From CAVSWN01 sp046728115 (GTDB taxonomy: Bacteria; Acidobacteriota; Vicinamibacteria; Vicinamibacterales; CAVVIG01), in assembly GCA_046728115.1 (NCBI GenBank), contig JBKPDW010000620.1:1-23144 (forward strand): a stretch of DNA of 23,144 bases, in the 5' to 3' direction. A program made the translations under genes and the position numbers. Shown in pieces: positions 15,350 through 23,144 of this stretch. Numbering within the stretch: the first letter of the stretch is position 1; each line of letters starts with the position of its first letter. The notes below the pieces were generated by a model, which made no database searches, was not told where the DNA came from, and saw nothing but the letters and a program-made list of their open reading frames with translations.

Positions 15350-15667
15350 GCTGTTACCGGCGCGCGCTGCTGCTGCGCATGAAGGTGCTTGTGTGCAGAT
15401 TCTGCCACCAAATCGACAGGCCTGCGAGACATATCCCTCCAGAAATTCGTGTATGCGTTCTTTAGACCCCCGGCTGCAGGGACCAGGGCGAATGCGGGAC
15501 GCCAGGACGACGAATTTCGTGATGACAAATGGTCGCGGGGTGGCGCGCGCCCCGTCCGGGAATCAAGCTGCACGCTTTACGGCGAACTGGGGACGGGTGT
15601 CGAGTGATCTGGAGCCGCCGATCTCGTCACGACGTCGCGCGGACCCGAAGGCGTTACAATCCTGCGA
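15350..15667. other. Divergent intergenic region, 318 bp, no gene seen
   Basis: It separates the minus-strand kinase from the plus-strand MmgE/PrpD gene. Frames open here in several registers, but none resembles a protein family. It holds the likely MmgE/PrpD promoter (TACAAT at 15655-15660) and possibly the kinase promoter. No clear terminator, structured RNA or repeat was recognised. Confidence 0.5.
15655..15660 (+). promoter_or_regulatory. Putative -10 box (TACAAT) of the MmgE/PrpD gene
   Basis: TACAAT is followed by seven bases and the ATG at 15668, the same geometry as at the amidohydrolase gene. No -35 element stands out. Confidence 0.48.
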
Positions 15668-17155
15668 ATGACGCGGCAGGAATTCCTCAGGCTCCTTGCC
15701 AGCAGTCCGCTGACCGCCTTGCCGGTCGCCAGCGCGTCGCAGGCAGGACGCGAGCGGTCGCGGTTCCCCGCGGGCGCGACCGCAGCGGTGACCGCGTTCA
15801 TCGCTCGTGCCTCGCTCGCCGACATGCCCGCCGCGTCCGTCATCGAAGCCAAGCGCTGCCTGCTCGACGGTTTCGGCGTGATTCTGGCGGGCGCCACGAC
15901 ACGAGGAAGCGCCATCGTACGGGAGTACATCAAAACCAGCGCCTCCGCCGTGCGGGTGGCGACCGTCATCGGGCCCGAGCGCCTTGCGTGCACGGCGGCT
16001 CACGCCGCGCTCGCCAACGGCGCGAGCGGTCACGCGATGGACTACGACGACACGCAGCTGTCTACGACAGCGGACCGTGTCTTCGGACTGCTCACGCATC
16101 CCACCGTTCCGGTACTGGCTGCTGCGCTCGCAGTCGGCGAGCAAATTGGCGCATCGGGGCAGTCGGTCCTTGAAGCATTTCTCATCGGATTCGAGGTGGA
16201 GTGCAAGATCGCGGAGGCGATCAAGCCGGAGCACTACCTGCGCGGATTTCACAGTACGGGCACGATCGGAACCTTTGGCGCGACTGGCAGCGCGGCGCGA
16301 CTGTTGAAGTTATCGCCGGTCGCAGCGACGCACGCACTCGGCATCGCGGCCAGCCTCAGCGCCGGCATCCGCGTGAATTTCGGTTCGATGACGAAGCCGC
16401 TTCACGCCGGCCGGGCCGCGGAGAATGGTGTCACAGCCGCGGAACTCGCGTCGCGCGGCTTCACCGCCGGCGACGATCCGCTCGACGGCGAATGGGGATT
16501 CTTTCAGGTGCACGGCGGTGGGGCCGATCTGGAGCGCCTCGTGCCGGCACTTGGCAAACCGTACTCGATCGTCGACCCGGGCGTATCCATCAAGCCGTAC
16601 CCATGTGGATCGCTCGGCCATCCGACGATGGACGCGATGCTGAAGCTGGTGAGCGATCACGACATCAAGCCGGAGCAGATTTCGAAGGTTCGCGTCCGTG
16701 CCGGCTCGAACATCCTGAATCCGCTGCGTTACAAGACCGCCAAGACCGAACTGGAAGCGAAATTCTGCCTGCCCTTCATGATGGCGAGCATCGCGCTGCG
16801 GCGGCGAGCCGGCATCCGCGAGTTCACCGACGAGTTCGTCGCATCGGCACCCGTCCAGGCGATGATGGCGCGCGTCGACACCGTGTTCGATCCCGATATC
16901 GAAGCCCGAGGTTTCGACAAGATGCGCAGCATAGTCGAGATCGATCGCACCGATGGCACGACGCTGACGCAGCCGTCGGACGAACGGTATCGCGGCGGTC
17001 CCGACCGGCCGTTCACGCGGGAGGAGCTGCACGAGAAGTTCGCAGACTGCGCAAGCCTGGTGCTTTCTCCCGAGCGCACGCATCGGGTGATTGGCCTGAT
17101 TGAATCGATCGAACGGCTCACGAACATCCGCGAGCTCACGGCGGCGCTCGTGTAG
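15668..17155 (+). CDS. MmgE/PrpD family protein with signal-like N-terminus
   Basis: A 495-residue member of the MmgE/PrpD fold, which includes 2-methylcitrate dehydratase and cis-aconitate decarboxylase. It is mostly helical, with AKRCLLDGFGVILAGA near residues 60-75, the conserved HAMDYDDT at about 122-129, HPTVPVLAAALAVGE at about 143-157, SMTKPLHAGRAAENG and KPYPCGSLGHP near 310. No propionate-cycle genes (prpB, prpC) are nearby, so a methylcitrate role is not supported and the substrate is unknown. Unusually, it begins with TRQEFLRLL and a hydrophobic run ending in an Ala-rich stretch, about 27 residues that resemble a Tat or Sec signal, although only a single Arg stands where Tat needs a pair. 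The promoter-like box just upstream supports this start. The kinase gene downstream begins 96 bp after its stop. Confidence 0.87.
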   Translation: MTRQEFLRLLASSPLTALPVASASQAGRERSRFPAGATAAVTAFIARASLADMPAASVIEAKRCLLDGFGVILAGATTRGSAIVREYIKTSASAVRVATVIGPERLACTAAHAALANGASGHAMDYDDTQLSTTADRVFGLLTHPTVPVLAAALAVGEQIGASGQSVLEAFLIGFEVECKIAEAIKPEHYLRGFHSTGTIGTFGATGSAARLLKLSPVAATHALGIAASLSAGIRVNFGSMTKPLHAGRAAENGVTAAELASRGFTAGDDPLDGEWGFFQVHGGGADLERLVPALGKPYSIVDPGVSIKPYPCGSLGHPTMDAMLKLVSDHDIKPEQISKVRVRAGSNILNPLRYKTAKTELEAKFCLPFMMASIALRRRAGIREFTDEFVASAPVQAMMARVDTVFDPDIEARGFDKMRSIVEIDRTDGTTLTQPSDERYRGGPDRPFTREELHEKFADCASLVLSPERTHRVIGLIESIERLTNIRELTAALV

Positions 17156-17251
17156 GGACCGGATGAAGGAACAACGCCCATTCACGCTGTCGTTTCGGCG
17201 AACCTCGGCGACACGTCGCCGGTGCCGATGGCAGCGCGCGGTTGAACCGGG

Positions 17252-20077
17252 TTGATTGGGACCGTCGTCGGACACTACCGGATTCTGGACCGCGTCGGAG
17301 GCGGCGGCATGGGTGTGGTGTACCGGGCCGAAGACATCCGGCTCGGGCGCCAGGTCGCGCTGAAGTTTCTGCCGCCCGATCTCGCAGCCAGCCCCGAGGC
17401 GCTCGAACGATTCCGGCGCGAGGCGCGCGTCGCGTCGTCGCTCAATCATCCGCACATCTGCACGATCCACGACGTCGGCGAACAGGCCGGCGAGCACTTC
17501 ATCGTGATGGAGCTCCTCGACGGCCACACGCTGAAGGAAGAACTTGCGAGCGGGCCGATGCCGTTCGAGCGCGTCCTCGATGCCGGCCTGGAAATTGCGG
17601 ACGCACTCGACGCGGCCCACGCAAGCGGAATCGTCCACCGAGATATCAAGCCCGCGAACATCTTCGTGACGCGCCGCGGCCACGTGAAGGTGCTCGACTT
17701 CGGGCTCGCCAAGCTCGCCGTATCGAAGGGTGCGCGCGACGCGGCGGGGTCGCCGGATGCGCAGACGCGGGCAGTCGAGGATCACGTCACCACGCTCGGC
17801 ACAACCTTGGGCACTGTCGCCTACATGTCGCCCGAGCAGGCGCGCGGAGCCGAGATCGACGGCCGCACCGATCTCTTCTCTTTCGGCGTCGTGCTCTACG
17901 AGATGGCGACAGGTGTGCTGCCCTTCCCGGGCAGGAACCCGATCGCCGTCTTCGAAGAGCTGCTGACGCGAAATCCGCCTCCACCGTCGACCATACGGGC
18001 CGGTCTTCCGGCGGAGTTCGATCACGTGGTCGTGAAGGCGCTCGAGAAAGACCGCGACGTCCGCTATCAAACGGCCGCCGATCTGCGAAGCGACCTCAGA
18101 AGACTGAAGCGTTCGAGCGAATCGAGTACCGCCGCCGCCGCAACCCGCGCGATGCGGGCGGCATCCTCGCGACGGCTGGACTGGCGGGTGGTGGCCGCCG
18201 TCATGGCCGTCATCGCCGCCGCTGTTGGCGGCGTCTTCATATATTCGAATTCGAATGGCACGCGCGCCTTCAGCGAGCGCGATTCGGTGGTCCTCGCCGA
18301 TTTCGCGAACAACACCGGCGAGCCGGTCTTCGACGACACGTTGAAGGAAGCGCTCGAGGTGCAGCTGCGCCAGTCACCGTTCTTGAGCGTGCTGCCGGAG
18401 CAGCGGGTGCAGAGGACGCTCCGCTTGATGGGCCGGAAGCCGGACGAGAAGATCACGCCGGCGATCGCGCGTGACATCTGCGAGCGGACGGCGAGCAAGG
18501 CGATGATCGCCGGCGGCATCGCGCAGCTCGGACAGAGCTACGTCATCTCGCTCGACGCCTCCAACTGCCGGACCGGCGACACGATCGAGAAGCGTCAGGT
18601 CCAAGCCTCGGGAAAAGACGACGTGCTGAAAGCGCTGGGCACCGCGGCCGAGCAGCTCAGGCGCGGCCTGGGCGAGTCGATGGCGTCGATCGAGAAGTAC
18701 GACGCGCCGATTCAAGGCGCGACCACCGGATCGCTCGATGCCCTGAAGGCGTACAGCCAAGGCATGCTGACGCGGCGCAGGCAAGGCGACACCGCATCGG
18801 CGCCATTCTTCCGGAAGGCCATCGAGCTCGATCCCGACTTCGCGCTCGCACACGCGCGGTTGAGCACCGTGTACACCAATATGAGCGAGACGGCGCGGTC
18901 GCGCGAGCACATCACGAAGGCGTACGCGCTGAAGGATCGCGTCAGCGAGCCCGAGCGGCTGTACATCCTCGCGCGTTACTACTCGACTGTCGAAGGGTCG
19001 GTCCAGAAGGCAATCGAGACCTACCAGTTCTGGATTCAGACCTATCCCAAGGATTTCGTGCCGCACTCGAACCTCGCCGGCATGTATGCCCAAAGGAATC
19101 AGTTCGAGAAGGCGGTCGAGGAATATCGGACGGCCATCTCGCTCGCGCCTGACGAGCCGCTGCCTTACACCAATCTCGCGGGCCTCTACGAATCGATGAA
19201 CAAGCCGGACGAGGGCCGCCGGCTGCTCGAGGACGCGATCGCGCGAGGCGTCGATTCGATCGGGTTCCGGAGCCAGCTGTACGGCCTCGCGTTTCTGCGG
19301 AAGGACGAGGCGGAGATGGCACGACAGCTCGAGGCGGCCCGTCGCTTTCCTGACGCGGTGCAGATGTTGGGGACGCAGGCGAGGCTGGCCCTGTACCAGG
19401 GACAGCTTGCGCTCGCAAAGGATCTGGCGACGCGGTACGCGTCCGAAGCGGCCTCCGCCGGGCTGACAGGATCCGCTGCGGGTCTCTGGGCCAACGTCGC
19501 GCAAATTGCCGCGGTCTCCGGCGATGTCGCGTCTGCGCGCGCCGCCGCTCGCGCGTCGCTCGGCCTCAACCGGAGCGTCGACACCTTGTTGGGCAATGCG
19601 TTCGCGTTCGTCGCGTGCGGCGATTCTGGCGCCGCCCGGACTCTTCTCGACGAGGCGGCCAACTTGCCCGGCGCGGCGAATGAGGACGCTCAACGGGCGT
19701 TCAAACTCGTCGACACGCTGATCCGGCAGCGGCAAGGCGACAAACGCGCCTTCGCCGGGATGCCAGAGCCCAGGGATGAGGACGATCCCGGCGTCATTTT
19801 CGCGCGCGGCGTCGTCGCGCTGCACGATGGCCGCCCCGAAGCCGCTGCCGCGCAGTTCAAACGGGTCATCGATCGCAACACCTTCATCCCCCTCACGCCG
19901 CTCTCGGCCTTGTACTACGGCCGGGCGCTGGCGGCGCTGGGGAAAATCGAGGAGAGCCGCAAAGCCTACGATCGGTTCTTCGAGGGATGGAAGAACGCCG
20001 ACACGAACCTGCCGCTGCTCGTCGAAGCGAGGAATGAGTACGCGCGCCTCGTTCCGCCCGCGCCGCCCATCCATTGA
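17252..20077 (+). CDS. Transmembrane serine/threonine protein kinase with TPR repeats
   Basis: A 941-residue receptor-like kinase. The cytoplasmic kinase domain spans about 8-285, with glycine loop VGGGGMGVVY, K38, catalytic loop HRDIKPAN at 129-136, DFG at 149-151, GTVAYMSPEQ at 187-196 and D207. A single membrane helix lies at about 312-331. A domain opening SVVLADFANNTGE (about 345-475) resembles the TolB-like module of adenylate-cyclase/TPR regulators. From about residue 495 to the end there are TPR-like helical pairs, for example AFFRKAIELDPDFALAHARL-type and NLAGMYAQRNQFEKAVEEY segments. The outer part probably senses or binds a partner. The start is TTG at 17252, chosen because the next residues IGTVVGHYRIL match the usual MIGT opening. 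It stands alone, 75 bp before the M14 gene, so a functional link to either neighbour is unproven. Confidence 0.9.
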   Translation: MIGTVVGHYRILDRVGGGGMGVVYRAEDIRLGRQVALKFLPPDLAASPEALERFRREARVASSLNHPHICTIHDVGEQAGEHFIVMELLDGHTLKEELASGPMPFERVLDAGLEIADALDAAHASGIVHRDIKPANIFVTRRGHVKVLDFGLAKLAVSKGARDAAGSPDAQTRAVEDHVTTLGTTLGTVAYMSPEQARGAEIDGRTDLFSFGVVLYEMATGVLPFPGRNPIAVFEELLTRNPPPPSTIRAGLPAEFDHVVVKALEKDRDVRYQTAADLRSDLRRLKRSSESSTAAAATRAMRAASSRRLDWRVVAAVMAVIAAAVGGVFIYSNSNGTRAFSERDSVVLADFANNTGEPVFDDTLKEALEVQLRQSPFLSVLPEQRVQRTLRLMGRKPDEKITPAIARDICERTASKAMIAGGIAQLGQSYVISLDASNCRTGDTIEKRQVQASGKDDVLKALGTAAEQLRRGLGESMASIEKYDAPIQGATTGSLDALKAYSQGMLTRRRQGDTASAPFFRKAIELDPDFALAHARLSTVYTNMSETARSREHITKAYALKDRVSEPERLYILARYYSTVEGSVQKAIETYQFWIQTYPKDFVPHSNLAGMYAQRNQFEKAVEEYRTAISLAPDEPLPYTNLAGLYESMNKPDEGRRLLEDAIARGVDSIGFRSQLYGLAFLRKDEAEMARQLEAARRFPDAVQMLGTQARLALYQGQLALAKDLATRYASEAASAGLTGSAAGLWANVAQIAAVSGDVASARAAARASLGLNRSVDTLLGNAFAFVACGDSGAARTLLDEAANLPGAANEDAQRAFKLVDTLIRQRQGDKRAFAGMPEPRDEDDPGVIFARGVVALHDGRPEAAAAQFKRVIDRNTFIPLTPLSALYYGRALAALGKIEESRKAYDRFFEGWKNADTNLPLLVEARNEYARLVPPAPPIH

Positions 20078-20122
20078 TCGAGACGGTACGGCCATCGCGG
20101 CAGGAGCCATCGAAATTGGTTG

Positions 20123-20128
20123 TAAGAT
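20123..20128 (+). promoter_or_regulatory. Putative -10 box (TAAGAT) of the M14 peptidase gene
   Basis: TAAGAT lies 24 bases before the ATG at 20153, and a GAGG ribosome-binding motif (20144-20147) sits five bases before the start. This conventional leader contrasts with the start-proximal boxes of six other genes here. Confidence 0.35.
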
Positions 20129-20152
20129 GCAGGGAATCCTGACGAGGTCTGC

Positions 20153-23144
20153 ATGAAGACACACGTGGCATTGGCGATGGCGGTCGTCTGCGCACTCATC
20201 CAGGCGCCCCTTGCGGCGCAACAATCCAGAACGCCCGCGATGCAACCGATGCAATCGACTCAGAGCTTCGTCCGCGATCCGAAGATCGCGCTTGACGAGG
20301 AGTACACAGCGAAGATCAGGGAATACACGACCCAGCCGTTCTTCACGTCGCCGCTCGTCGACTATCTGCCCGCATCGAAAACGGTGCCGACACCCAAAGC
20401 AATCATCGGCGATGTTGCCGGAGCGCCGGGAAAACTGCCGTACGCCGAAGAGGTCTACCAATACATGCGAATGCTCGAGAAAGCGAGCCCGCGTGTGAAG
20501 GTGTTCTCGATTGGCACGACCGAAGAAGGCCGCGAGATGATCGCGGTCGCGATTTCGTCGGACGCCAACATGGCGAAGCTCGAAGAGAACCGCGGGCGGC
20601 TGGCGAGGCTCGGCGATCCGCGGACGATCAACATGGACGATGCGCAGGCCGAGTCGCTGGTGCAACAGTCCACGCCGATCTACTACATCACCGGCACGAT
20701 TCACTCGCCCGAAACAGGCGCGCCGACGGCGTTGATGGAGCTCGCGTACCGGCTCGTCGTCGACGAACACGAATACATCAAGACGATCCGCAACAACCTG
20801 ATCACGCTGATCACGCCAGTGGTCGAGGTCGATGGCCGCGACAAGATGGTCGACATCTACAGGTGGCACCTCGCACATCCGGGTCAGAACTACCCGGGCC
20901 TCGTCTACTGGGGCAAGTACGTCGCGCACGACAACAATCGCGACGCGATGGGCGTGACGCTGAAGCTCACCGAGAACGTGCTGAACACCTACAGGCGCTG
21001 GAATCCGCAGGTGCTTCACGATCTGCACGAGTCTGTCCCGTACTTGTACGACAACACCGTCGGCGACGGGCCGTACAACGCATGGATCGATCCGATCCTC
21101 GCCGACGAGTGGCAGATGATCGGCTGGAACAACGTGTCCGAGATGACGAAGTTCGGAATGCCTGGCGTGTTCACGCACGGCAACTTCGACACCTGGTCGC
21201 CCGGCTACCTGATGTTCATCGCGGCGCTCCACAACGGGATCAGCCGGCTGTACGAGACGTTCGGCAACGGCGGCGCGGATACGGTTGAGCGCACACTCCA
21301 GCCGAACGACTACGCGCGAACCTGGTACAAGCAGAATCCGCCGCTGCCGAAAACCGTCTGGTCGCAGCGCAACAACAACAATTACGAGCAGACCGGGTTG
21401 CTGACGTCGCTTCACTACTTTGCCAGCAACGGCAAACTGTTCCTGCGCAACTTCTATCTGAAGAGCAAGCGATCGATCCTCAAGGCCAGGACCGAGGGGC
21501 CGGCGGCCTACGTGCTGCCGGGCGACGACGCACGCCCCGGCGCGCAGGCCGATCTCCTGCGCGCCCTCCAGAAGCAGGGCGTCGAGATTTCGCGCGCGAC
21601 GGCGCCGTTTACGGTCACGGTGCCCGGCAAGCGGTCCACTGCGCGGCCGACGACGACGAACAACGATGGGCCGCAAGGGCAGGACGGCCGGAGCGCGAAC
21701 CAGAACGATAGCGCGCGCCAGAACGGCAGCACGAGTCCTTCAGCCGAGCGCTCGAGCGGCCCAAGCGCCCAGGAATCCCAGGAAAAGCGCGATGGGGAGG
21801 ATCGAAAACCACAACCAACTTCGCGAACCTTCCCTGCCGACTCGTACATCGTTCGCATGGACCAGCCGTACAGCCGCATCGCGGACTCGCTGCTCGACTA
21901 TCAGTATTGGAGCCCGACGGATCCGCAGCGGACACCGTACGACGACACCGGGTGGACTTTTCCGGAACTCTTCAACGTGCAAGCCGTGCGCGTGACCGAC
22001 GTCAAAGTCCTCGACGCTGCGATGGAGTTGGTCTCCGGCGATGTGCGATCGAAAGGAGCGGTCGACATTTCGACTTCGCTCAAGGCAGGTGCCGAACCGG
22101 TGTTTCTCGTCAATCACAACGCCGACATCGCGTTGGCAACTCTGCGGTATCGTTTCAAGGACGCATCGTTCGAGGCTGCAGAAGAATCGTTCGACAGCGC
22201 CGGCAGGAAGTACGCGCGTGGGTCGTTCATCATCAAGAAGGTTGGCGCCGCCGACATGCAGAAGGCTGCTGCCGACCTGGGCCTCCAGGTTCAGGCGGTC
22301 GAGACGGTGCCTGCCGTAAAAACGCACGTGTTGCGCGCGCCGCGTGTCGCCATCCTCCACACGTGGGCCACGACGCAGACCGAGGGCTGGTGGCGCCAGG
22401 CATTCGACGTCGCGCACGTACCCTTTAGCTATATCAGCACGCAGCAGATCGCCAAGGACGATGACCTGAACGCGAAATACGATGCGATCGTGTTTCCACC
22501 CGTCGGCCGCGGCACACAGGTCATCGTGAACGGCATGCCGATGTACGGCAACCCGCTACCGTGGAAGAAGACGCCAGAAACGCCGAATCTCGGATCCGAG
22601 GATCAGACCGACGACATGCGGCCGGGACTCGGTTGGATCGGCGTCGCGCATCTCCAAGACTTCGTCCGCAAAGGCGGTCTGTTGCTGACATCGATGGACA
22701 CGGCGGATCTCGCGGTCACGACCGGCATGACACCTGGACTCTCGGTGGCGCAGCGCCAGCGGATGCGTATCATCGGCAGCGTCGTGCGGTCGAAGATGAT
22801 CGATGCCACCAGCCCGATCGCGTACGGCTATACCGATAACCTGGCGCTCTGGTGCGACAACGGTCCGATTTTCAACGTCTCGAACTCCGTTGGCGGCGGC
22901 GGTGGACGACGGCTCGGCGGCGACGACACGAACCGCCCGACAGGACGCGGCACACCGGACGATCCAGACGTGCCCCAGGGGCGGCTGGGAGTGGAAATCC
23001 CCCAGGATCCGCGCGTGGACCCGTGGCAGGCGACGCCCGTGACGGACGAACAGCTGAGAAACGGCATCAACATCATTCCGCCGGCTCAGCGGCCGCGTGT
23101 AATTCTGCGGTACGCGGACTCGCGCGATCTGCTGGTGTCCGGCC
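20153..23144 (+). CDS. Secreted M14-family zinc carboxypeptidase-like protein (3' end outside window)
   Basis: The frame is open from 20153 to the last base (997 codons, no stop) and runs off the window. Residues 1-22 are a Sec-type signal peptide ending in PLAAQQ, so the enzyme acts outside the cytoplasm. The M14 zinc site is visible: H184-x2-E187 in TIHSPETGAP, and H289 or H292 in VLHDLHES, about 105 residues later, as third ligand. The peptidase domain ends near 450. A low-complexity linker rich in Asn, Gln, Ser, Arg and Asp follows at about 492-560. The rest, with YIVRMDQPYSRIADSLLDYQ and VAILHTW, is a large C-terminal region resembling the extension of other big M14 proteins. It probably trims peptides for nutrition, and the exact specificity is unknown. 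GAGG five bases before the ATG supports the start. Confidence 0.85.
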   Translation, partial: MKTHVALAMAVVCALIQAPLAAQQSRTPAMQPMQSTQSFVRDPKIALDEEYTAKIREYTTQPFFTSPLVDYLPASKTVPTPKAIIGDVAGAPGKLPYAEEVYQYMRMLEKASPRVKVFSIGTTEEGREMIAVAISSDANMAKLEENRGRLARLGDPRTINMDDAQAESLVQQSTPIYYITGTIHSPETGAPTALMELAYRLVVDEHEYIKTIRNNLITLITPVVEVDGRDKMVDIYRWHLAHPGQNYPGLVYWGKYVAHDNNRDAMGVTLKLTENVLNTYRRWNPQVLHDLHESVPYLYDNTVGDGPYNAWIDPILADEWQMIGWNNVSEMTKFGMPGVFTHGNFDTWSPGYLMFIAALHNGISRLYETFGNGGADTVERTLQPNDYARTWYKQNPPLPKTVWSQRNNNNYEQTGLLTSLHYFASNGKLFLRNFYLKSKRSILKARTEGPAAYVLPGDDARPGAQADLLRALQKQGVEISRATAPFTVTVPGKRSTARPTTTNNDGPQGQDGRSANQNDSARQNGSTSPSAERSSGPSAQESQEKRDGEDRKPQPTSRTFPADSYIVRMDQPYSRIADSLLDYQYWSPTDPQRTPYDDTGWTFPELFNVQAVRVTDVKVLDAAMELVSGDVRSKGAVDISTSLKAGAEPVFLVNHNADIALATLRYRFKDASFEAAEESFDSAGRKYARGSFIIKKVGAADMQKAAADLGLQVQAVETVPAVKTHVLRAPRVAILHTWATTQTEGWWRQAFDVAHVPFSYISTQQIAKDDDLNAKYDAIVFPPVGRGTQVIVNGMPMYGNPLPWKKTPETPNLGSEDQTDDMRPGLGWIGVAHLQDFVRKGGLLLTSMDTADLAVTTGMTPGLSVAQRQRMRIIGSVVRSKMIDATSPIAYGYTDNLALWCDNGPIFNVSNSVGGGGGRRLGGDDTNRPTGRGTPDDPDVPQGRLGVEIPQDPRVDPWQATPVTDEQLRNGINIIPPAQRPRVILRYADSRDLLVSG

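Noticed and set aside
15256..15573. A minus-strand small frame beginning after a GGAGGG motif and overlapping the kinase start out of frame.
   Set aside because: The ribosome-site-like motif is attractive, but the product shows no homology and most of it lies in the kinase coding region and the non-coding gap. A leader peptide cannot be excluded, but nothing supports it.
18374..21676. A 1100-codon open frame on the minus strand, antisense to the TPR kinase and the M14 peptidase.
   Set aside because: It is very rich in Arg, His, Val and Asp without any recognisable domain and lies opposite two well-supported genes. Long antisense frames are common in GC-rich DNA with strong third-position bias.

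Overview
This GC-rich, gene-dense window looks like an Acidobacteriota chromosome, most likely of the Vicinamibacteria type. The gene repertoire suggests this: two transmembrane serine/threonine kinases, one carrying SUMF1 and hydrolase modules and one carrying TPRs, a prolidase-like secreted amidohydrolase and a large secreted M14 peptidase. The assignment is inference from gene content and style; no database search was run. No RNA genes, CRISPR arrays, insertion sequences or phage genes were seen.

Layout. (1) 1-2118, plus: the end of a DinB-like protein, a DUF2461 protein and a PilT-family ATPase, packed with a 1-nt gap and an ATGA overlap. (2) 2122-3438, minus: an APC amino-acid permease, divergent from (3) 3515-6410, plus: a Rieske oxygenase alpha subunit and an ALDH4-type 1-pyrroline-5-carboxylate dehydrogenase. 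(4) 6504-7700, minus: a GcvT-like folate-dependent protein, divergent from (5) 7821-12341, plus: a secreted prolidase-like amidohydrolase and two tandem FAD oxidoreductases with gaps of 6 and 3 nt. (6) 12424-15349, minus: one kinase-TM-PEGA-SUMF1-alpha/beta-hydrolase gene broken by two single-base frameshifts. (7) 15668-17155, plus: an MmgE/PrpD protein with a signal-like N-terminus. (8) 17252-20077, plus: a kinase with a TPR region. (9) 20153 to the window end, plus: an M14 metallopeptidase cut off by the edge.

How the genes may work together. Regions 2-5 read as amino-acid catabolism centred on proline. They hold a permease, a Rieske enzyme with the Glu-x2-His-x4-His active-site pattern known from quaternary-ammonium oxygenases, P5C dehydrogenase, a C1-accepting GcvT relative and a prolidase-like hydrolase. 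Demethylation of proline betaine or another N-methylated proline feeding into glutamate is a testable hypothesis, not an established function.

Two sequence-level patterns run across the genes. First, six genes that open transcription units have a TACA(A/C)(T/C) hexamer 6-12 nt before the start codon, the placement expected of a -10 box on leaderless or nearly leaderless mRNA. Second, three arrays of 7-bp repeats lie at gene edges, and two of them appear to have been drawn into coding sequence.
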